64,000 nucleotides of DNA from Gonocerus acuteangulatus (taxonomy: Eukaryota > Arthropoda > Insecta > Hemiptera > Coreidae): positions 101,666,533 through 101,730,532 of the forward strand of contig OX328125.1 of the NCBI GenBank assembly GCA_946811695.1, read 5' to 3'. A program made the position numbers and the translations under genes. Below, piece after piece: positions 45,601 to 59,700 of the stretch. Position 1 is the first letter of the stretch. The number at the start of each line of letters is the position of its first letter. Under the pieces are notes generated by a model. The model was not told where the DNA came from. It made no database searches and was given only the letters and a program-made list of their open reading frames with translations.

Positions 45601-48600
45601 TTTTCACGTTTCCTGCAGTCTGTTAGGCAGTGTTTTACTGTTAATGTCTTATTGCATTCTGTACATAGTGGTATGTCTTGTTTTGTCATCAAGTGAGAGC
45701 GGGTTAGTAGTGTATGTCCTATTCTAAGTCTTGTAAGGACTAGTTCTTCTCTCCGGCAGCTTCTATAGCTGGAGTTCCAATGTTTTATGAATGGCTTTAT
45801 CTCCCGAAGCTTGTATTCATTCAAAGATAACCATTCAGCCTGCCATTTATTGAGTACGTGAGTCCTTACAACCTGTTTCATGTCGGGTTCTGCAACCAGT
45901 AAAAAGTCTTCAGTGCGACGTCTTGTAGCTAGCTTTGCTAGGATGACTACGTCAGTCGTTCTAAGTAAATTATAATGTGCTGGTAGCCACAGCATTTTTT
46001 ATATTTTATTAAACTAAAATCGCAAAATTTCTTTTGTACAAAAAACATTTTATTTAATCAACTTCATACCAGATATACAAATACAACTTTGCAAAAACCA
46101 TTGAACATCAGAATTTTAGAATACACCCGTCACTCCAATATATTACAAACATCAGTACATGTTTTTAACATGAAATAAATGACAAATTATGTGGGAGCAT
46201 ATAGTATTCATACCGATGGCTCAAAAACAAGCAGTGACACAGGTTCAGCAAGCAATCGTGGAAGACAAAGCCTTTCAGGCAAAACTAGCAAATGCTTCAA
46301 GCATTTATACTGCCGAGCTCTTCGCGATTTACCTAGCCCTGTCAAATGTGTACATCACTACACAGAAACACATCACCCTATTCACAGATTCTTTAAGTTC
46401 TTTGTTCTCCCTCACAGACATTTATAACACTCACCCAATTGTCACAGATATTCTTGAACAGATAAACACATTACAACATAATAACATTGGGATCACTAAT
46501 GTTATTTCATGTTTATAAATGTGGTGAGAGTGTGGACTGTTTTTATTGTGTTTTGATAGTGAAATGTCAATTTTTTAGTTCTTTGTTCTCCATGGAGGTT
46601 GTGATAGTGTTTTAAAAACATGTACTGATGTTTGTAATATATTGGAGTGACGGGTGTATTCTAAAAATCTGATGTTCAATGGTTTTTGCAAAGTTGTATT
46701 TGTATATCTGGTATGAAGTTGATTAAATGAAATGTTTTTTGTACAAAAGAAATTTTGCGATTTTACTTTAATAAAATAATTTGTGCACAGTACCTGCCTT
46801 CTGTACTCTAGAGACGGCTCGTTTGATTCAACATAAAGGCTACTACGAGGACTAGATCTGAAAGCGCCTGTTGCTAGTCGTAGTCCTGTATTGTGAATTG
46901 TGTCCAGTAGTTTCAGTGAACTTTGACTGGCCGATGAATATGCTGTGCAACCATAATCCAGTAATGACCTGGTATAGGCTCGATAGAACATCAGCATAGA
47001 GCACCTGGTATAGGCTCGATAGAACATCAGCATAGAGCACCTGGTATAGGCTCGATAGAACATCAGCATAGAGCACCTGGTATAGGCTCGATAGAACATC
47101 AGCATAGAGCACCTGGTATAGGCTCGATAGAACATCAGCATAGAGCACCTGGTATAGGCTCGATAGAACATCAGCATAGAGCACCTGGTATAGGCTCGAT
47201 AGAACATCAGCATAGAGCACCTGGTAGAGGCTCGATAGAACATCAGCATAGAGCACCTGGTATAGGCTCGATAGAACATCAGCATAGAGCACCTGGTATA
47301 GGCTCGATAGAACATCAGCATAGAGCACCTGTCAGCACCCCATTTAGAATTACTTAATATCCTCAATAAATTCAAAGATTTTTTGCATTTAAGGAGGAGA
47401 CCTTTTAAGTGGGGCAAACAAGTAATTCTAGTGTCAAAAGTCAGTCCTAAAAACTGCAGATTGTCAGTCAATGCGATTTGCTGTTGTCCTAATTTGAGTT
47501 CTATGTATGGCTTCTGTCTCTTTCTTGTGAAAATTATACATTTCGTTTTCTCTTGAGAGAATTGGAAGCCAGATGTTTCACCCCATTCTTCTATTGCATT
47601 TATTGTAGTCTGTAAGTTTGTTTCAGCTGTCATTGCATGTTTTGTTGAAGTGTATATTAGCAAGTCATCAGCATACAGACAATACGATACAGTCTCAGGT
47701 ATATACTCTTTGACAGAATTGATTGCAATATTAAATAGTGTCGGACTCAGAACACCTCCTTGAGGCACTCCATTTTCTTGAACATATACATTTGATAGCG
47801 TTGCACCTATCCTCACACGGAATCGTCTCTTAGACAAGTAGTTGGAAATGAATCGAAACATATTCCCGTGATTTTGCAACTGCATCAAAATTAAGCGTCT
47901 CCAGACACTATCAAATGCTTTCTTTATGTTTAATGAAACTGCAAATAACGATTCTTTTTTCAAAAAGGCATTAAGAATGTCATTTTCCAAGACAGATATG
48001 TGGTGCATTGTCGAATGGCCTGGCCTAAATCCACATTGGCGTTCTGATAAAAGATTCTTGTTTTCTAGAAACCACCATAATCTTTTGTTGAGTATCTTCT
48101 CCAGAGTTTTACTGAGACAACTGGTGAGAGATACAGGCCTGAAACTGGTTGCTAGATGCTTTTCTTGGTTGTTTTTCAGTATAGGAATTATGATAGACTC
48201 ATTCCAACTTGGAGGATAGGCACCTTCCCTAAAAACTACATTTAAAACCTTTAGGAGGTGGCAATGACCTGAGCTTGGTAAATGTTTCAGCATATCGTAC
48301 GTGATACAGTCTAGTCCAGGTGATGATTCTTTAGTATGTTTTAAGGCAATTTGAAGTTCCTGCATAGTAATATAGTCGTATAGTGGATTGTCCTCATCAT
48401 GTACATCAGGTAAAGGTGTATTGTCTGTCTGTAATTTTTGTAAAAGGAACGTTGAATCAAAGTTGTTGTCGCTAAATGTTTTTTCGAAATGTAAACCTAA
48501 TAAATTGCTAACGTCTTTTGGGTCAGTAATTATTTTGTCGTCGTCTAAGAGTCCTGTTATAGGTCGTCTATACTTTCTATGCTGAATTTTATTTACCTCA

Positions 48601-51600
48601 TTCCATATTTCACGGGCAGGTGTCCTACTATTGATGTTTGAGAGGAACTCTCTCCAACATAGTCGTTTCCTATTTTTAATTATCAACTTCGCCCTTGCCC
48701 TTTTTTCCTTGTAGTTTATAAGGGACTGATCTGATGGATGCCGACGAAAAAAATTTAGTGCCTTTCTTCTTTCGCTTATTGCCATCCTACATTCCTCATT
48801 CCACCAAGGAACCGGGGTTTTAGCGTATGTATTTGTAGTTGTTGGTATACTTTGATCAGCTGCGTCAGTTATTAGTTTAGTAAGTCCCTCGACTGTATTT
48901 ACAGAGTGTGAGTCTTGTTTATTGGTAATATAGTCCTGAAATGTAGCCCAATCTGCTTTCCTAGTATTATATCTAACCTGATTCTGAAATATGGGAGAAG
49001 GTATTGCAGTCGAAATAGAAATTGGATAATGGTCACTAGAGTAGGTATCTTTGCTAACCTCCCACTCTAACCGGGTGTTAGATAAATAAACAATAATAAT
49101 AAGGTAGTTTACAGTTTTGAAGGAGTGTCAGGTAAAAATACAATAAACTTAACAAAAAGAAATAAAAGTCTCTATAATGAAAAAAATAAAAGTCACTTTT
49201 GTGCAAGAAAAACAATAGTTAACTTCTTTGGAAATAAATAAAACAATAAATAAACAGTCCACTGCCAGAAATTAAATAATAATTTAATGTAAGTCCATAA
49301 ACAATTCCCCACTGAAAAAGGCACCATCTTGTTGCATTACTGAAAACAGGTTGAAACCTTATTTTTATTATATAACCTTCTTGCTTGTAGTTGGAGAAAC
49401 GGAAGGTATTAGGTAGTTGTATAATTTTTATTGTTGTATTAAAAGTCTGTCACTGGACTTAGGACACTGTTCTGTAAATTTCTTCTCCCGTTAAATCACA
49501 GAAACTTGATTGAGTAACAAGAGGTGAGATTGAGTATTTTAATATTTGAAATAAAAAAAATATACTTTATTTTACGGTGTTCTAGATAGATTTTACTCAA
49601 AAACGGTCAAAGGCCTAAAGAGAGGTTCCTTGCCTATTCCATTGTTACCAAATCGTTATTTTGTCTCTTTTGGAGGGCCAAGAACCATGGGCGTATATAG
49701 AAAATAATTTCGGAGGGGGCTGGGAAAATTTCGGGGGGGGGGGGCTGAGACCATTTCCGGTGTATGGAATACTAACAATTTAGATCTTGGAAGAGTTTTA
49801 GCCAACTTAAACGCTATTACACCCAAAATAGAATATGTTTAATGAACTAAATGATCTTATTTAATTTATTTTTAAGGGTTTTATGAAATTTTTACCGATC
49901 AAATAAAAATTTCGGGGGGGGGGGGAGGGGGAGGGGGGCTGCAGCCCCCTTTAGCCCCCCCCCCCTTATATACGCCCATGCCCAGAACGAGAAGGGCCCC
50001 TGCAAGGCCGCCCCAAGGGGGGGGGAATGCCGGGTACAGTTGTCCGCTAATTGGAAAAAAATAAGCTTGTAAAAAGAATGGGGTTTAGAAATATAGACGT
50101 GCGTAGCGGAATGGGATCTATATTTTTTTAATGTACATAAGCGAAAAAACAACTGCAGTCCCAGAATAGTATATTTCATTAGGAGTCGTAATAAAACTAC
50201 AAGTACCGAAAATGACCTTTGCTGCACCATTGTCGGCTTTTATTCTCATTTCGCTCAAAACTCAAGATGAAAATAATTTTAAAATGTCCAAATTCCAATA
50301 GCAAAGTACTAGAATTTTCATTCTGGCTCTGAGAAGTGTGGGCCCGGCTCTGAGAAGTGGGGGCCTGGCTCTGAGAAGTGGGGGCCTGGCTCTAAGACGT
50401 GGAGGCCTGGCTCTGAGAATTGGGGGCCTGGCTCTGAGAAGTGGCGGCCCGGCTCTGAGAAGTGTGGGCCCGGCTCTGAGAAGTGGGGGCCTGGCTCTGA
50501 GAAGCGGGGGCCTGGCTCTGAGAAGTGGGGGCCTGGCTCTGAGAAGTGGGGGCCTGGCTCTGAGAAGTGGAGGCCTGGCTCTGAGAAGTGGCGGCCCGGC
50601 TCTGAGAAGTGTGGGCCCGGCTCTGAGAAGTGGCGGCCCGGCTCTGAGAAGTGTGGGCCCGGCTCTGAGAAGTGGGGGCCTGGCTCTGAGAAGTGGGGGC
50701 CTGGCTCTGAGAAGTGGGGCCTGGCTCTGAGAAGTGGAGGCCTGGCTCGGAGAAGTGGCGGCCCGGCTCTGAGGAGTGGCGGCCCGGCTCTGAGGAGTGG
50801 CGGCCCGGCACTGAGAAGTGTGGGCCCGGCTCTGAGAAGTGTGGGCCCGGCTCTGAGAAGTGGGGGCCTGGCCCCGAGAAGTGGAGGCCTGGCTCTGAGA
50901 AGTGGGGGCCTGGCTCTGAGAAGTGGAGGCCCGGCTCTGAGAAGTGGCGGCCTGGCTCTGAGAAGTGGGGCCTGGCTCTGAGAAGTGGAGGCCTGGCTCT
51001 GAGAAGTGGCGGCCCAGCTCTGAGGAGTGGCGGCCCGGCTCTGAGGAGTGGCGGCCCGGCTCTGAGAAGTGTGGGCCCGGCTCTGAGAAGTGGGGGCCTG
51101 GCTCTGAGAAGTGGGGGCCTGACTCTGAGAAGTGGGGCCTGGCTCTGAGAAGTGGAGGCCTGGCTCTGAGAAGTGGCGGCCCGGCTCTGAGGAGTGGCGG
51201 CCCGGCTCTGAGAAGTGTGGGCCCGGCTCTGAGAAGTGGGGGCCTGGCCCCGAGAAGTGGGGGCCTGGCCCCGAGAAGTGGAGGCCTGGCTCTGAGAAGT
51301 GGGGGCCTAGCTCTGAGAAGTGGGGGCCTGGCTCTGAGAAGTGGAGGCCCGGCTCTGAGAAGTGGCGGCCCGGCTCTGAGAAGTGTGGGCCCGGCTCTGA
51401 GAAGTGGGGGCCTGGCTCTGAGAAGTGGGGGCCTGGCTCTGAGAAGTGGGGGCCTGGCTCTGAGAAGTGGGGGCCTGGCTCTGAGAAGTGGGGGCCCGGC
51501 TCTGAGAAGTGGGGGCCTGGCTCTGAGAAGTGGGGGCCTGGCTCTGAGAAGTGGGGGCCTGGCTCTGAGAAGTGGCTGCCCGGCTCTGAGAAGTGTGGGC

Positions 51601-53027
51601 CCGGCTCTGAGAAGTGTGGGCCCGGCTCTGAGAAGTGGGGGCCTGGCTCTGAGAAGTGGGGGCCTGGCTCTGAGAAGTGGGGGCCTGGCTCTGAGAAGTG
51701 GAGGCCTGGCTCTGAGAAGTGGGGGCCTGGCTCTGAGAAGTGTGGGCCCGGCTCTGAGAAGTGTGGGCCCGGCTCTGAGAAGTGGGGGCCTGGCTCTGAG
51801 AAGTGGGGTCCGTGATCTGGTCCTGGGCCCGGCTCTGAGATGTGGCGGCCCTGTGCCGCTGAGACCAGGAGCGCCGCGATCATATCTCACAGTTATGGTA
51901 TAAGTAAATCTACCAACCCTTCACACCTGCGAAGATGCTCGTCCCGCACGACCGTCAGAGGTTATTAGGTTCCACGAGAGGTTTGCTTTCAAGTTTTAAT
52001 AATCTTTTAACAAAGTCTTCTTTTTATTAAATAACCTATGAATGATACTGGTAACTAGTATTAGATTACTAGAGATAATGCCTTTATAGAAAATACCTCA
52101 TCCATAACGATTTCCCCGAAGACGCAGAGATACAAGGTGTACGTCTGTTCTGCAAGGAGGGTCACTACGCATTTGATGGAGATGTTCAGGGATGGATTCT
52201 GAAAGAATTAGTGCACTCCATGTAGTTATTTCAGTTGATATTTGTAATAAAAACTAAACCTACTGGATACATACTTTTAAAGTACTCTTCAACATTGTGT
52301 TTAACCACAATTTTTTTATTTCTAATTCAAGAAAGATTTCTAACCAAAAAAGTCCGACTCGCAGGAACAGCGTCATCTTAGCGCGGTTTCGTACATCTCG
52401 AAGAAATGGATTAGATTAGCATCACAAATCACAGGAAACTGACAGTAGCCAACTTACACAGAAGCGGATAATTCTTAATCCTCATTCTTGAGGAAGGCTG
52501 AATAAGTCAATACAATTATGTACTGAAAACGTACTCACTCTCCGACTACTGCTCAGAAGGCTCTATTCCAAACAACCAAAAATTCCTTGTCATTTTAAGT
52601 TTCTTGTAGCAAATTCATTTTACTGTTATAATCAACTGTAAATATGTGCTTCATGGCAAATAAAATTCCATTCTCTCGTGGGTTAAATCTTTCTATAAAA
52701 TAAGAAATAATGATAACTTCAGTTGTAGCAGGAGGAAGGTTATATATATCCACTGCCATCATGATTACCGCCGCCAATACAAACTTATTACCAATACCTT
52801 TCACAGTTTTCCTGAAGAAGAAAATATATTCCTAGTTTAGGGAAACTTGCTTTTCTTAAAGGAAGTGTGGCAGAAAAGTGTTTAAATATACGGTACGATA
52901 TATATATATATATATATATATATATCGTACCGTATATTTAAACACTTTTCTGCCACACTTCCTTTAAGAAAAGCGAGTTTCCCTAAACTAGGAATATATT
53001 TTCTAGAATATAACAACTTTTAACAAA

Positions 53028-53067
<40 letters not shown>

Positions 53068-53271
53068 CCAGATAAGCGAGCCATATGAGAAATAACTACT
53101 AAACGGTTGGAGATTTTAAATTTTTCTATGGTCAAAACCTATAAAATAATGCCCTCGGAAGTAAGAAACTAACTCTTTTAAGGGTTTAAAAAATACCTCT
53201 TTACCCATAACTTGCATTCGATTTTTTAAAAGTACTAAAGAAATAAGGGGGAACCATGCAAATAAGGTTTC

Positions 53272-53305
<34 letters not shown>

Positions 53306-54133
53306 TATTTCTTCAAGTAGTATTTTTGTTGGGGGAGGGGTAATTCAGTTTAGGATAATGTGTTCAACAAAACCATTCATTTTAGTGTAAACTAAAAAAG
53401 AAAATATGTAAAAATTGGGGCTTTAGGCATAAGAGGTGCCAAAATTACAACTCACAAATAACAAGGGAGTTGGTGTTTCTTATGGCTTGTTGACATGATT
53501 TGTCCTGCGGGGGAAGAATGGAAATAATAAGAGGTGGTTGATAAGTAATGACTGAATCAGATCTCAGCTCGTTATAATGTTCATCATTAGGCCCTTGAAA
53601 ACCCCAGATGGACCCGGAGTGTCGATAAGCAGCACCGGTGGAAAACCAACGCCTGGTGTGGACTCATCGGGGGAGATAGTCGATAGTTCACCAATATCGA
53701 TAGACCTATATTATCGGTTAAAATATATCGATAGTTATTGGATAGTGTCTTCCACTATTCCTTATATAACTGTCCAATGAAGAATTGATTGTTATTGAAT
53801 TCAATTATCTATTGCTTGCAGGATATTTATACAATTACACCAAGGTTTGAAACGAAAAACTAATTTATTTAAATTTATTAAAACATTTCCATAGAAAAAA
53901 TATCATAAGACACAAAAAAGTACAATTATTTCAAAAGGGCTAAGTTGTGCTCCTTGAGCCACATATTACCAGAAAGGAAAACCAACATTTCTGCTTTTTA
54001 GCACTTTCCTCCGAAGGAAAGTAGCTATTGAGGTTGGACTCATGACGGAATTTTTGAAAAATGTCTTCAAATCTTTATCGATCCTACCTAGTAGACACCG
54101 AAAATGACCCCCGTTAAAATTTATATATATCTA

Positions 54134-54209
<76 letters not shown>

Positions 54210-55281
54210 TGTTAACACGATAGCGGCCAGAGTTTTTGTTTTTTTGTCACGAAACTTGGTATATAGCATTCAATTAGCAAACGATTGAACGAGTTCGTTA
54301 ACCACCAAAGTCGGTCCACCGGAAGGGGGGGGTTTACCCCGAACCCAAAACACTTATTTGACTATGCCAGCCATAATATTTGTTATATTTCAACGAAACT
54401 TGGCATTCATAGTGGTAATATAGAGAGAAAAGTGAGATATAAAAATGAACTAAATCGGTTCATTAGGAGGGGGGGTTTACTCTGGACCCACAATACCAAT
54501 TCGCCACTACCAGCCGTGATTTTAGATATATTTTGACGAAACTCGGTATTCGTAGTGCTAATCCACAGGTAAATATGTGTTGTAAAAATAAACGAAATCG
54601 GTTCATTAGGAGGGGGGGTTTACTCCGAACCCACAAAACCAATTCGCCACTACCAGCCGTGACTTTTGGTATATTTCGACGAAACTCGGTATTCGTAGTG
54701 GTAATCTACAGGTAAATATGTGTTGTAAAAATAAACTAAATCGGTTCATTAGAAGGGGGGGGGGTTTACTCCGGACCCAAATTCCTAATATACTCATACC
54801 GGTCGTAATTTCTGCTGTATTGTAACGAAACGCGGTATACATCGTGGTTAACTCATGAGAAAGAAGTGTTGTAAAAATGAGCTGAATCGGTCAATCGGAA
54901 AGCGGGGGTTTAATTTGTAATATATTTGAATAGAAAAGCCGGCAGACGTAGGTTCACAAAGCCGCCGCAAGGAGCGCTTTCTACCACTAGAGTGACTGTA
55001 TCCTGTTCCTGCGTTAGATCAAAATACGATAATATGAGGATTTTTGTATTTATTACGTAGTGTAGTAGGTACCATGTGTAACATAACTCTGGATGCAAAT
55101 TAATAATTGATCAGTTACTCATTACAAAATGAGAACTATTCACGTTTTTAGCACTTTCCTCCGAAGGAAAGTAGCTATTGAGGTTGGACTCATGACGGAA
55201 TTTTTGAAAAATTTCTTCAAATCTTTATCGATCCTACCTAGTAGACACCGAAAATGACCCCCGTTAAAATTTATATATATA

Positions 55282-55349
<68 letters not shown>

Positions 55350-56682
55350 TATATATATGTGTGTCTGTTAACACGATAGCGGCCAGAGTTTTTGTTTTTT
55401 CGTCCCGAAACTTGGTATATAGCATTCAATTAGCAAACGATTGAACGAGTTCGTTAACCACCAAAGTCGGTCCACCAGAAGGGGGGGTTTACCCCGAACC
55501 CAAAACACTAATTTGACTATGTCAGCCGTAATATTTGTTATATTTCAACGAAACTTGGTATTCGTAGTGGTAATATAGAGAGGAAAGTGTGATATAAAAA
55601 TGAACTAAATCGGTTCATTAGAAGGGGGGGTTTACTTCGGACCCACAATACCAATTCGCCACTACCAGCCGTGATTTTTGGTACATTTCAACGGAACTCG
55701 GTATTCGTAGTGGTAATCCACAGGTAAATAACTGTTGTAAAAATAAACTAAATCGGTTCATTAGGAGGGGGGGGGGTTTACTCCTGACCCAAATTCTTAA
55801 TATACTCATACCGGTCGTAATTTCTGCTGTATTGTAACGAAACACGGTATACGTCGTGGGTAACTCATGAGAAAGAAGTGTTGTAGAAATGAGCTGAATC
55901 GGTCAATCGGAAAGCGGGGGTTTAATTTGTAATATATTTCAATAGAAAAGCCCGTCAGACGTAGGTTCACAAAGCCGCCGCAAGGAGCGCTTTCTACCCC
56001 TAGAGTGACTGTATCCTGTTCCTGCGTTAGATCAAAATACGATAATATGAGGTTTTTTGTATTTATTACGAAGTGTAATAGGTACCATGTGTAAACATAA
56101 CTCTGGAAGCAAATTATTAATTGATCAGTTACTAATTACAAATTTAAAAGAGAACTATTCATGTTTTTATTTTATTTATGTAGGATATTTTAAGCAAATT
56201 GTTCTGGAAAGCAATCTACACTACCCAAATTCTGAGGAAAGTGCTTAGTTATGCAGCTCCTGCATGACGGACTTTTTTTTACTCAGTCTGGTCAGCTGAT
56301 GAGAAATGACTTTTCCAGCGGAAGAAAATAGTCGTTCTGAGGCTACAGACGAGCCTGGAACAGAAAGGTATTTCTTGGGCTCATAATGTAGTTAGTTGTA
56401 TTCACCAGAGAGTTATTTTTCTTTCCGGAATTGCAGCGGACAAGCTTTCTTCGGCAGTGGACGGATCTGATTTGCACGTCCTCAGCTTTGTAACTACAGT
56501 AGAACTTAGATAATTCGAACCTCTAGGGACCGATAAAAAAGTTCGAATTATCCAAAATTCGAATTACAAAAGTTTTTGAAAATAAAGGGGTAAAAAATCG
56601 AATTTCATATTTTCTTACATTTTATTTAAACAATAACAAATATTTTGGCGGCGCCTAATGGCCAAGATTTATGTCGATGAAC

Positions 56683-56743
<61 letters not shown>

Positions 56744-59700
56744 AATTGATGATTACGTACTATATCTAATAAATAATTTATTAAAAAAGTACAAATAAAA
56801 GTCTATTGTTTTGAAAAAAGTCATTTTCATGGGCAAGAATTTTTTCATTATTTTTCAGGTAAGTTGATAAAGTGTTCGGACGAATTCTAAAGTCCTTGGC
56901 AATTTCAGATTTTTTCTTTATTCCATTTTCAACTTCTTTAATTGCAGCTATTTTCTCTGGCAACGTTAAAGTTTTATAACTGGTAGGCTTCGACATCTTA
57001 AATCAAGAAGTCACTGAACAGCGCTGTACACCGGAAATTCAAGGCACAAACAATACAACAGATCTAGACGCTGACTCACTTATAACTGAATAAGGAATGA
57101 AGATGGGATGAATGGTGGAAGGGAATTCTAGGATAAAACAGGATGGTATATGTAACAACAACCCCTGGAAGGAAGGAAGCGCGACCCTCCACTTTGCAGA
57201 ACTCCTAGACTCCAAGAACTAGACTATGGATCATTCCATGTCAAATCAACATACTTTTTTTACCTCTCATAGATGGAGCCGCCGCGCTTCTTGTCCCGGA
57301 ACGCCTACATCCGTATCTTACTATCCTTCTTACCCGAGGGGACAATATTTAAAAAAAAAAATTATGATCGAACATCTCCCATTGGAGGTAAGAACTCGTA
57401 AAAAATTCGAATTATCCAAAATTTTATTCGAATTAACCACGATTTTTTTACATTGTTTGTTGTTGACCGAGAGAAATATTCGAATTAACCACGATTTCTA
57501 ATTATCGAAGTTCGAATTATCCATTTTCCACTGTACATCTTTTTTGCGTTGAACATGAATGAGAACGCTGCTTCTCTTTTCAGTCTTAAGTAGTTTTTTG
57601 AATTTCGGGTTTTTTTGAATGTTTAGATGTAGAAGCAGCTAATGAAGTGGATCAGAAATACCTGTATTAGTACTTTGTCTCTTCAAACTACTAGCAGCAT
57701 TTACATAAAGGAAGCTGAAGCATTTTGTGCTTGAAATTGTTTAAAAATGCCTTCTTGTTCCACTGAGGTTCAACAGAGTCGCCAAAGCAGGAATGGTTCC
57801 AGTTTCATACCAAAACAACAGGCAGGATTCGCTGGCTACAAACGAATCAAGGAATTTCTTACCAGTATCGGTATGAGCCACCTCTCGTGTCAGTATTACC
57901 AAAGCCCAGCAGATGTTGAGAATTTCAAATCTAAAAAAAAAGTAAAAAATCGATAGTTCATGACTATCGATAGATACTATTCATAGTCATGAAGTATCGA
58001 TATATCGATAGTAATTATCGAATATCGCCCATCTCTATCGGGGAGCATGTTACATTTTATAACTGGGACCCTTCCTGGAGACCAATACGCCTACCATAAG
58101 AGATATTCTCCCAACAATATTTGAGGATTTAAATGATGGTTGCTCTACCCATTTTTAAGAGCAGATTTAAATCCTTTGGATTTTCTTTATTAGGCCATTT
58201 GAAAGACCAGATCGTCGACGAATCGTATTGTTTATATATTTTGCGTTAATAGGCATTCCAAGAAATTTCAAATGGATATTAAGATGCGCAGAACCCAATG
58301 AAACCACTTAAATAGGCGTATATAGGACATAATTTTGGAGGGGGGCTGGAACCATTTCCGGGGTGTGGAATACTAACAATTTAGAACTTTTTAAAGGCTT
58401 TGTGACAAATTTTTACCCATCAAATCGAAATTTCTGGGGGGGGGGACTGCAGCCCCCCATATATACGCCCACCATGTTTACACATTTGGTGGCCCAAAAA
58501 GTAGTGATTTCCTCCTCCAATCACTTATAAACCGTATACCTGGATGCCGCAATAACGTAGTAACCGCTAAAAAAAAATGTCTCGCCAATTTCGCCCAATA
58601 AATCATGATCCGGTGGACGAATTCTGTTGGTAACTTGACCATTTGGACCATGGGCCATGCTAGAGAGCAAACGGACAAATATATGTATACTAGCTGTTAC
58701 CCAGTGTGCCATTCTACACCTACTTTCTGTCTATGACTCTCCCCGTATCAAGATCTACCTGATACCTAGTTGTCTATACCCTGTTACAAAAATCGGTCAA
58801 ACGATGTGAATTTGTTTTAGTTCATAATGATACCGGCAGAAGCCAGCACAACAGCACTTCATCTAACTGCCGACAGAGGCCAGTAGCAGAGCCTGCTGTC
58901 GATTCAAAATGGCCGTCAAAATCTGAATGGCTCAGAGTAGCCAATTTTTCTTGAACAAAACTTTTGACCTTTTGACCAAATTTGGAAATTTGACTATTTT
59001 GAACTAGCCTAGGAGATTTCTCGTATCAAGACCTACCTGTGTGCCAAGTTTGGTCAAAATCAGTCAAATGGTGTAGATTTGTACAAGGAACAAACAAACA
59101 AAACAGACAGACACGTGATTTTTATATATACAGATATATATAAATTTGAACCAAAGTTATTTTCATGATGTATGAGTTCAACACTAAATGTATGCAACTT
59201 CATCGAATAAAGTTTTGATTATATACCTGCATAATGAGAAAGAAGTTGGCAGCGAAAGCCATTGATGCTACGTTGAACATGAGTAACAGAAATGAGCCGC
59301 TGAATTTCAGTACTTCCTCATTGAATCTGAAATTCATACAAACATAAGTAATGTAATTCGATATTACTTAGAAGTCTAATTAAAAAGAAAGCATTTTGAA
59401 GCATTGCTAAAAACAAATGAGGAGCTTGATATCAAAGTTGGACAACTCCATTTTTTTCAGTTTTGAGATTTTAGTTGATTCTTAAGTGGATTTTTATGCT
59501 GCATTTGGTTTTACAAGTTTTCTGCATTAAAAAAAGACCGAACTTAGGTAAACTTGCTTTGATCAGTTCAGAATCAGAATATGGACAAGTCCAACATAGT
59601 TTTGTTTCAAAAATGACAACTCCTTCAGTAGCCAATGAGAAGCTTGCATTCATGCAATCTGCTCCCAACATGCACTGCAAATCCATCATGGCTGAATGCC

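Larger units (their letters stand above)
45230..49150 (-). mobile_element. I/Jockey-type LINE with internal inverted segment
   Basis: The minus-strand element reads endonuclease tail, RT, then RNase H and a C-terminal knuckle. Its middle (about 46015-46560) is inverted. The RNase H start ([26 protein letters not shown]) is on the plus strand at 46189-46518, while the RNase H end and C-terminus are on the minus strand at 45495-45995. 46015-46168 duplicates 46612-46766 in inverted orientation at about 98% identity. It fills part of intron 3 of receptor 2. Confidence 0.8.
56497..57533 (-). mobile_element. Tigger/pogo-type element with TA duplication
   Basis: CAGTAGAACTTAGATAATTCG and CGAATTATCCATTTTCCACTG are inverted ends, each flanked by TA. 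Inside is a pogo-family DNA-binding domain frame, and a SINE tail has inserted (56640-56740). The element is about 1.04 kb and deleted internally. Confidence 0.85.

Noticed and set aside
46189..46518. Independent plus-strand gene
   Set aside because: It is the RNase H start of the surrounding LINE in inverted orientation.
50262..51903. Long open frames of 227-542 codons on both strands
   Set aside because: They follow purely from the 21-bp repeat period; frames are open on both strands at once and encode only repeat peptides.
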